From positions 1 to 64,000 of the forward strand of contig MU400571.1 in the NCBI GenBank assembly GCA_022578965.1: a stretch of DNA of 64,000 bases, read 5' to 3'. This DNA comes from Xylaria sp. FL1777. Its lineage: Eukaryota > Ascomycota > Sordariomycetes > Xylariales > Xylariaceae. The notes beneath the pieces are model-generated. The model did not search any database and had not been told where the DNA came from. It saw only the letters and a program-made list of their open reading frames with translations. This document shows positions 56,813-64,000 of this stretch, piece after piece; the stretch's first letter is position 1, and each line of letters starts with the position of its first letter. A program made the translations under genes and the position numbers.

Positions 56813-58954
56813 ATGTTCGGCCGGGACAGCAAAAAGAAGGACCCGGCATCAGTTGGCCAGGCCTCGGATGCCGCCAAGAGCCAAGAGGACATCAACAACC
56901 ACACAGCCGAGCTCACGCCGGCCGAAACCAACCATGAGTACCCCACCGGCCTGCGGTTCGGTCTCATCCTGGCGTCCGTCTACATCTCCATCTTCCTCGT
57001 CTCGCTCGACCGTCTGATTGTCACCACCGCCATCCCTGCCATCACCAATGAGTTCAACTCACTCCCCGACGTCGGCTGGTATGGCTCCGCCTATCTGTTG
57101 ACGTCGTGTGCCTTCCAGCTGCTGTTTGGCAAGCTGTACCGCTTCTATCCTATCCGTGCCGTCTACGCCATCTCGGTCGTCTTGTTCGAGGTTGGGTCTG
57201 CCTTGTGCGGTGCCGCTCCGAACTCCATCGCCTTCATCCTCGGCAGAACCATCCAGGGCGTCGGTTCTGCTGGCATCTTCTCCGGTGCTATCGTCGTCAT
57301 CGTCTATGCCGTGCCCTTGCATAGGCGCCCATTCTGGCAGGGCATGATTGGCGCTGTCTTTGGCGTTTCTTCTATTCTCGGGCCTCTCGTGGGCGGCGCC
57401 TTCACGTCAAACGTGACTTGGCGTTGGTGCTTCTATATTAACCTCCCCTTTGGAGGTGTTGCTCTGGCCATCATTATATTTCTGCTGCACGTCCCAGATC
57501 GAGAAGAGACCAGCATATCCACCAAAGCTAAGCTTTCCCAGCTGGATGGTCCCGGTACCTTTGCTCTCATTCCTGCTGTTGTGTCTATCCTCCTTGCCTT
57601 AGAATGGGGTGGCCTAACATACGCTGTACGTCGCCTTCCAAACCCCAACCACTATTCCTCCTTTCTGGGGGAGCCTTCTTTTTGCTCATTTGCTAACTTT
57701 ACGAAAGTGGAATGACCGTCGTATCATAGCGTTGTTGACGCTCGGCGTTTTCCTAGGGATTGTGTTCGTTCTAGTCCAGGTGTTCATGCCAAAGACAGCC
57801 ACCATCCCCCCGCGGATATTCAAGCAGCGGTCCATTTTGGCTGGTTTCTGGACAACCATCGTCCTCGGGTCCCAGATGATGATCTTTGGTAAACTACTCC
57901 CCCCAGGTCTCCACTGCTCCGTACTAACTGGGTAAACCACATAGTCTATTTCCTTCCTATCTGGTTCCAGGCTATCCAGGGTGTTTCCGCGGTGAACTCT
58001 GGAATTAGGTTACTTCCTACGACGCTTGCCATTGTCGTCGCCTCTATCTCTAACGGCATCTTCGTGACCAAAATCGGTTACTATACCCCGACGTACGTAC
58101 ATTGCTTGCCATGTCTATTCAGTCTAACATCTGACAAATCGCTTTTGTAGTATGATTCTCGGTGCGGCCATATGCACCGTCGGGGGCGGTTTACTCACGA
58201 CACTCCAACTCGACACGGGGTCCCCCAAATGGATTGGTTATCAGGTGCTTTATGGGGTACGTCGGCGTCTCTCTTTTTGATTCTTACCTTACGCGCAGTG
58301 TCATAACCCTTGTCATTGGCCCTGGATTCACATGTTATCGACGACACGAGCGTGGACAAAGGATCTGTGAGACCGCAGATACGTTAACACTTTTCATCAA
58401 TATAGTTCGGTCAGGGCCTCTGCTTTCAGGCTCCGAATCTAGCGGCACAAACAGTTCTTCCCAAGAACGACGTCAGCATTGGTGCAAGTTTGATGTTTTT
58501 TAGCCAAATTCTGGGCGGTGCCATCTTCATCTCCGTCGGCCAAAACGTGCTTAATAATCAGCTTTTGCAAAGACTTCGCGGTTTACCCGGCTTCTCACCT
58601 GGTCTGATCCAGTCAGGTGGCGCGACGTCTTTAATCGATTCGTTCCCCCCCGAATACCGCCATGATGTTTTGGTGGCATACAACGAGTCCCTACGGACGG
58701 TCTTCAGGGTTGGTCTCATTCTGGCCGCCCTATCTGTCATTGGCGCCCTCTGTATGGAGTGGAGGAGCGTAAAGAAGGAAGCACCGAGTGCTAAAGCCAA
58801 CGATGACGTCGAAAAGGCGGCAACGGACGCCACCGACACGAAGTCGGATGGCGAGACACTCGCGGCTGGGTCTATGCATCAGGATGATGAGAAGCGAGTG
58901 ACGTCCTCAAGCGATGCCATCAAAGAGCCACACAGGCCGTCGCTCGAAAAGTGA
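56813..58954 (+). CDS. MFS efflux transporter, 14-span DHA2 type
   Basis: Five exons: 56813-57625, 57708-57888, 57945-58092, 58151-58256 and 58406-58954, giving 598 residues. A hydrophilic N-terminus of about 45 residues precedes the first span ([20 protein letters not shown]). Family motifs: [22 protein letters not shown], the antiporter motif [15 protein letters not shown], and [13 protein letters not shown] after span 6. The C-terminal tail is Asp/Glu/Lys/Ser-rich (cytosolic). Such proteins export drugs, toxins or secondary metabolites by proton antiport at the plasma membrane; the substrate cannot be read here. The second exon begins after an AAG acceptor. The neighbour upstream is the Zn2Cys6 regulator; no biosynthetic gene is adjacent. 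Confidence 0.93.
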
Positions 58955-60342
58955 TTACATATGGCGCATCCCGATAACTACCCAAGTAATTTCAGTGGTT
59001 TTCAGCATTAGACATGGATCGGCGTTCAGGTTGTCAAATCAAGGTATACCCAGGTGGTCGCTCTTCGAGTCATAGGCTCATTCAGCTAGACAAGTCAACT
59101 TGTATGGGTACCATGTATATAGCAAACGTGAAGGAAATCGTGAGACTCCGCTCTGCTTATGTAAGTTGATGTTTAGATTAGAGCCGTGGTGGTGAAGAAT
59201 ATAGTAATGAATATACAATAAAAGGGTCTAATAGTTGTAAGGCACTACCTGCGTGTCTGCTCTTAGCCAAGACATGCTCTGGGTCTTTATTGATTTAGCG
59301 AAGCTCCCATCGCCCTGCAAGGGTTCTAGTTGATTTTGCTTATAGGCAAGCAACATATGGGGACTGGAATGTAGATTTGGGTATCATCAACCTCGGAGCT
59401 CTACACGGGGGATAACGAAACTCACACAAGGTAAAACTAGTAGCCCATGTACAAACACAAACTGCATTCTCTCGAATAAGGTCCTAGTAGGTCATGATCT
59501 ATTTAGTTCATCCAGTGCTACGAATCATAGCCGCGGCTCTACTCGCGATTCCCTTGTTGACATGGGATAGGAGCAAACACAGCTTGACTGCGAAACCCAA
59601 GCTTAGAAAGTGATCCCAGCCTATGGCACCGAAGCGCCACTACTGAGAAAGTCAATCATTTAAAGGGACCTCAGCCAACTGTCTTTGAGATGTATACATT
59701 AACCCTGCCTTTCTCTTACACGCGTAGGTGCGACATAACGTACCTATTACACATAACGTTGTCAGATTAGCGCGTGTATTATCCCGAGGTATGTTGCCTA
59801 TGTATTCACAGCCAGTCAAACATGACCGAAACAACAATACAAGTGCCGGTAATGTACAGATAGTAGATAGAAATATTAGACACGGTCCCCCCGGGACGTC
59901 TCGAGCGTCGCGTATCTCTCAGACCGAGCCAATATTAAAAAAGGGTCCTTCGCCACGCAAAACGAAGCTAAGCGAGCTCAGATCACAAATCGATCATCTC
60001 ACCCATCTCACTAATCCAACTACCAACTTCACTCTTCTCGGTCCGTCGCTTTCTCCGACTCGTTTTCTTAACGGGGAATACAGTACTAGATCAGCCTCCC
60101 CTTCTAAACCTTTATATATGTACACTTCCCAGAAATTTAAACTTCTATAGTGCTAGTAGCTCATCAACCCAGTTCGAACCTGCGCCCACTTTTCCGTCCT
60201 ATCCGCGCTACTATTACTACTCCAATTCTCAAGGCGAGCGGTTACCCCTTTTCAACATCAGCAATCAAGACCCTCGAAAACAGCAAGACGGCAACATAAA
60301 AGGGGAATAGGGCGAGATAAAGAGAGTGTGTGTAAGACAGAC

Positions 60343-60383
<41 letters not shown>
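58955..60383. other. Intergenic region
   Basis: I see no supportable gene; the 140-codon frame at 59728-60150 lacks family features. The region ends in a GA microsatellite directly before the small gene at 60384. Confidence 0.5.
60347..60380. repeat. (AG)17 microsatellite
   Basis: A perfect dinucleotide run of 34 bp, preceded by acagacagacag, that ends four bases before the ATG at 60384. If that gene is real, the run is in its 5' UTR. Confidence 0.95.
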
Positions 60384-60386
<3 letters not shown>

Positions 60387-60545
60387 GACGACGCACAGAC
60401 CGAAGTCCACTACGACAACGACTGGACACCGATTTATGTTGTCCTGGCCGCAATACCCGTCATTTTCATCATGGTCACTATATATTCGACATGTCGGGAT
60501 AGAATGAGGATGAAGAGAGAGTACCACAACGAAGGTATGAAATAA
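60384..60545 (+). CDS. Small single-span membrane protein, unknown
   Basis: A 53-codon frame: MDDAQTEVHYDNDWTPIY, then a hydrophobic span (VVLAAIPVIFIMVTIY), then a basic tail (CRDRMRMKREYHNEG). The layout (acidic outside, one span, positive inside) is what a small type I-like or regulatory membrane peptide shows, and it is unlikely in chance DNA. The gene could go on: gtatga at 60535 can serve as a donor and ctcacag near 60580 as an acceptor, but the exon that follows has no clear character. I do not recognise the family. Confidence 0.45.
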
Positions 60546-61898
60546 GCTACTACCCGTCTACTCTCTGTATCTCACAGGCCCACGTACGCATACGTACGCA
60601 TACATACGGTCCATCTCTTCGTCCCTATCTACTCTCCTCTCGGTAGCGGATTAGGTCTAAACCTCATCACTTGCGTCAAGAGATACCAACAAGCCTATTT
60701 GAACTCTTTTTCTCTCGGATCATTTGTCGTCTTCCTACGACACCATACTATTTATCGCGGTCAATGCCAACACCAACGCTCCGTCTGCCATCTCCATGCA
60801 ATTATAACGTCTCACATAAAGATATTGGGTCAATGGATCAAAGGAGAGAAGGATATATTCAAGTGCCCTCTATATTTCCCGAAATTTCATAAAAATGATG
60901 GTTAGCGCTCTGCCTTTCCCCACAGCCATATTGTCACGTCATCGTTGATAAAGGATATAATGATGGTAAAACTCCGCGGTCGTAGAGCAGAGAGAGGGAA
61001 CCGGGGGCAATGGGAGACTTACAAGTAAGGCATAGCTTCGATAACAATGCTAGAGTAGTTGTCATCGACAATTACATTATAACGGTTTACGAGCAAGATG
61101 GTGTTGCCATCTATGCGATACACTTATTTCCTCTCTCTAGCCGAAACAAGTGACCTAGAATTTATCTCCCATCATACTCCGAAACAAAAATACACATCCG
61201 ATTATAAATTACGAGAGTCCCTCTCCAATCTTCATGCGGAATTAAACGCAACCATCGATGTCTCATGCACAGTAAGTCACTATCCTAAGAGACATGTAAA
61301 CACCCGCAGCTCCTAGTCATAGCGCACAAGTTAACTCACATAATACAGGCAAGTTGGGACATTCGTAGGCTCCTTCGATCTTCATATTAATTTAGGCAGC
61401 CTTAGTTTCAGGCTCAAATATACTGTATCCGACACCGGTCAACACCCTCATTTCCCCATGGATGTGTCTCGTTCGGCAAATAAAAGGAGGTCTAAACCAG
61501 TTGAACCAGGTTTCTACTTGATTTGGATCCGAAGCGCCAGTTCCCCTCATACTAATAACAAAGAAATACTGTTTAGCGCGGTTGTGTCCGTCTGCATGAT
61601 GATAATGAAACAAATATATACACCAAGTAATTCCAGCGGTGTATCGACATGGTGTTCAAACGACTGGGAAATAGCTGGGGTCATTTGAAAGAGAATCGGA
61701 CATGAAACTCGCCACTTCGAGGGCTGGTCTTGTACGCATGGGCGATTCCAGCTGAGCAGCGTCTTTTGCTTTCCCCACCGACAACTACAGACCACCGACA
61801 TAGAATCCCAAGTCGCGATTGAGGAGTCGTGCCCGCCCCCCCCCCCCCAATTCCAGGAAGGGAAAAAAAATGTAAAGCGATGGTCTAGCCATGACCGT
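60546..61898. other. Intergenic region
   Basis: No supportable gene. gtacgcatacgtacgcatac repeats lie near 60583-60605. A 13-base C run occurs at 61836-61848. Confidence 0.5.
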
Positions 61899-62387
61899 TC
61901 ACCGCTGGTCGTCCTTAGGCTGCCATATGCGTGCACCCAAAGATTTGCTGATGCCAAAACCTACGCCCACCGCGACACCGACAACTAAAAGCACAATGGC
62001 AATTTTGACCGCGACCCGAGTACGCTTGCTCAGACGAGCCAACCACTGGCAAGATCGATTTTTCCGTTTGGCGGCGAGGGCCTTCTCTCTCCAATGAGCC
62101 TGACCGGGCCAGACGCTACTATCTGACTGGAGCCGATTTCCACTCATAGACCCCCTTCTAAGATTCTCCTGAGACTGTGCGGGCTTCATGGCCTCGATGT
62201 CGACATCAAAACCGCTGATAGTGTGTGCGGAAGTCGGCGTTGACGGGGCCGAGTTTTCATGGCTCTCGAAGCCCTCATCTGGACTTCTACCGTGGAAAGA
62301 GCAATTGCTAGATTTCGGGGCAACTTCTTTCGTGGATACGGTCGTTTGGCGGGGCTTACGCGCCTCATCCTCGGCTGAGGAGACCAT
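61899..62387 (-). CDS. Single-span membrane protein, fungal hypothetical
   Basis: A single exon of 162 codons. The first 100 residues are hydrophilic and Ser/Glu/Pro-rich (MVSSAEDEARKPRQTTVSTK). A basic patch (KALAAKRKNRSCQWLARLSK) leads into one membrane span, VAVKIAIVLLVVGVAVGVGF, about 23 residues from the C-terminus, followed by a short tail ending QPKDDQR. With no signal peptide, this is the layout of a cytosol-facing protein with a near-C-terminal anchor. It is a common form of small fungal hypothetical; function unknown. The ATG at 62387 has a purine at -3. Confidence 0.7.
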   Translation of the reverse strand: MVSSAEDEARKPRQTTVSTKEVAPKSSNCSFHGRSPDEGFESHENSAPSTPTSAHTISGFDVDIEAMKPAQSQENLRRGSMSGNRLQSDSSVWPGQAHWREKALAAKRKNRSCQWLARLSKRTRVAVKIAIVLLVVGVAVGVGFGISKSLGARIWQPKDDQR

Positions 62388-63578
62388 GATTTCCAGGCTT
62401 GCGGAGATAGTAGAGAGCGAAGACTAGATGGATTTAGTCTGGGGTTCGGGGTCGAGGGATAGGTGGGTTTGTGAGACAAGCAGCAATGGAAGTGGAAGTT
62501 CGCGTTGAGTTACGAGCAAGGACGAGTCAGAAAAAGAAAAAGCCTGCAACCCAAAAGAATCAGTACACACTATAGGACCAGGTCGTGCAAGGGGACGACT
62601 TAAGTAGGCATACTATAGTAAAAGGTGCCAGGAGGGTGTGGGGGGCGCGCGAAGAGAGTCTGAGCTTAACAGCAGATATTGTAGCCACTCCTCACGAGAG
62701 TTTAACGCGAGAAGCTACGAGTGTCGGGTGTTGATGTAAGATGTGGAGCTAGAGAAATACCACCAACCGGAGAGCAGGTACAATCAATGCTATTTTTGTT
62801 CTGGGGTTTTGTTCCCCATCTAGAAAAATGCAGCCGGTCTTCGATACGATGTCCCGAGGATGCGATGGCACCTGTCAACGACGAACAAGAACAAGCTCGG
62901 CGGCAAGAGGGGGCGGCAGCACAGTCAATCACTTTGCCCGTCCCGCAGCACGTGTTGTTTGTCTTTATGTTTGTTTGGCGTGATGATGATACGCAACGAC
63001 AGTATATTGGCGGCAAGGTGAGCTATCTCTAACGGTTTAGACTAGGTCAGCCATTACAGATATGATATAAGATGCAGATAAATAAAGAAGGCCGAGGAGG
63101 GGAGCTCGTGCTCAAGGGAGCATGATAGCGAGATACTGTGCAGCTGTTGACCGGATTGTGGGTGCACTATCCGAAGATACGAGAAGACTCCCATACATAC
63201 ACGATGACATCTGATCTAGAACAAGAAGAGGTGGACGGGGTTGTACCTCGAGGAAGGAGGCGGGTGGGTGAGTGGGCGAGTGGGCGCTTGAGTGGGCGCC
63301 TGAGTGAGTGGGTAGGTTGTATATGTACGATGTGTACGAGAGCTAAATGTAGTACAAACCTAGAGATATACCTAGATTCGCCACGCAGCCGTCGTTCAAG
63401 GCGTTGGGACGAAAAACAACAGAGATATTTGGGCAAATGCAGGAGGGGGCAAGAGGGAGCAGGAAAGGAGACGCTGAAGCTGGTTCCGAGCTCTGGGTCC
63501 AAGCACATCGCATGTCTTGAATTTAGCCAAGACAAGAGGCAAGGAGCCAAGACAGGAGCCAAGAGCGAAGACCCTGTC

Positions 63579-63614
63579 GCTGCTGCTGCTGCTGCGCTGC
63601 TGCTTGCTGCTGCT
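63579..63614. repeat. Interrupted CTG trinucleotide run
   Basis: Repeated gct/ctg units with one gcgctgctgcttg interruption. Confidence 0.85.
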
Positions 63615-63854
63615 CCATCTGCCGGGACAGAGCCTGTGTTTGCTTGGCAGGTTGCAGCGTTGCAGTGTGCTGTTCCTGTACCTATTCGCAGAGACTGGGG
63701 TTTTGGTAGGGGTTCGTCGCCGTAGTGCTTAGCGCTAGGGAGTTGAGCCCCTCCTAATATTGAAGCAATCAGAGCCTAGAACATTGGTGGGGCTGTACCA
63801 GAAAAGGCAATGTCCCTAAAAGTAACACGCCCTATCAGAAACTCCTATCTCGAT

Positions 63855-64000
63855 ACCTAAGTACCTATGTATGTAAGTACCCACGCGTAGGTGCCTACAT
63901 GCACTATTAGGTAAGGTATCCAGGTATTATTTCTACGTGTAGATAAAATGCTGTCAATACAGTGGCACTCCCAGTATGCGTAATGTAGGTAGGTATCTAG
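63855..64000. repeat. TACCTA/GTAGGTA-rich patch at right edge
   Basis: Contains cctaagtacctatg, gtaggtgcctacat, attaggtaagg and gtaggtaggtatctag, the same motif family as in the other intergenic patches. Confidence 0.65.

Larger units (their letters stand above)
62388..64000. other. Right-end intergenic region
   Basis: Frames at 62721-63032 and 63138-63725 are low-complexity and unconvincing. It holds a CTG run, a gagtgggcg repeat near 63270-63305, and TACCTA motifs from 63855 to the end. A gene could continue past the window edge, but nothing here shows it. Confidence 0.5.

Noticed and set aside
52159..58954. Secondary-metabolite gene cluster
   Set aside because: Only a regulator and a transporter are present; no polyketide, peptide, terpene or tailoring enzyme gene is found on either side.
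60165..60200. gttcgaac string that recalls a tRNA T-loop
   Set aside because: The flanking bases do not form a T-stem, and no D-arm or anticodon arm is found on either strand.
63138..63725. 195-codon frame at the right end
   Set aside because: Composition follows the gagtgggcg and CTG repeats; no domain and no splice support.

Overview
The window is chromosomal DNA from a filamentous ascomycete, most likely a member of the Sordariomycetes. The signs are genes split by short introns (about 50-140 bp) with GTRNGT donors, conserved fungal gene families, a Zn2Cys6 regulator, GPI-type cell-wall proteins, and an AT-rich, repeat-bearing block at the left edge that looks like RIP-degraded DNA. Finer placement cannot be read from the sequence. 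Coding regions were rebuilt by joining open frames across splice sites; for every spliced gene listed the phases agree at each junction and the total length is divisible by three.

Layout: 1-1265 is an extremely AT-rich block with a 6 x 20 bp tandem array. 4904-7077 (+) is an Nrp1/Arp-type RNA-binding protein with a degenerate exonuclease fold, an RRM and two RanBP2 zinc fingers. 9672-14239 (-) is the 5'-3' exoribonuclease Xrn1. 15283-16912 (+) is a Hat2/RbAp48-type histone chaperone. 18180-22298 (+) is a Neo1-type P4-ATPase. 23934-26327 (+) is glycogen synthase. 28379-30417 (+) is an F-box protein. 31725-32861 (-) is a CobW/Zng1 GTPase, divergent from a 107-residue protein at 33303-33716 (+). 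33913-37007 (-) is a ten-exon secreted calcineurin-like phosphoesterase/5'-nucleotidase. 39625-40512 (-) and 43550-44726 (-) encode two low-complexity wall-type surface proteins flanking a FAM32A homologue at 41866-42430 (+). 47096-49821 (+) is dolichol kinase. 52159-55113 (+) is a Zn2Cys6 transcription factor, followed on the same strand by an MFS drug/toxin efflux transporter at 56813-58954. The right end has a 53-residue one-TM open frame (60384-60545, +) and a one-TM protein (61899-62387, -).

The genes are mostly housekeeping: mRNA decay and RNA binding, chromatin assembly, lipid flipping, glycogen, zinc-dependent chaperoning and N-glycosylation. The regulator/transporter pair at 52-59 kb is the one accessory-looking module; no biosynthetic enzyme sits beside it, so it is not a secondary-metabolite cluster on this evidence. 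Intergenic DNA is rich in a TACCTA/TAGGTA-type motif. Two places (8.5 kb and 38.0-38.6 kb, minus strand) hold coding-like fragments that may be gene relics. I see no clear case for a wholly new system. The most unusual items are the microexons and GC-AG intron of the regulator, the frame-deciding acceptor pair in the RNA-binding gene, the loss of acidic residues in its exonuclease domain, and the relics.
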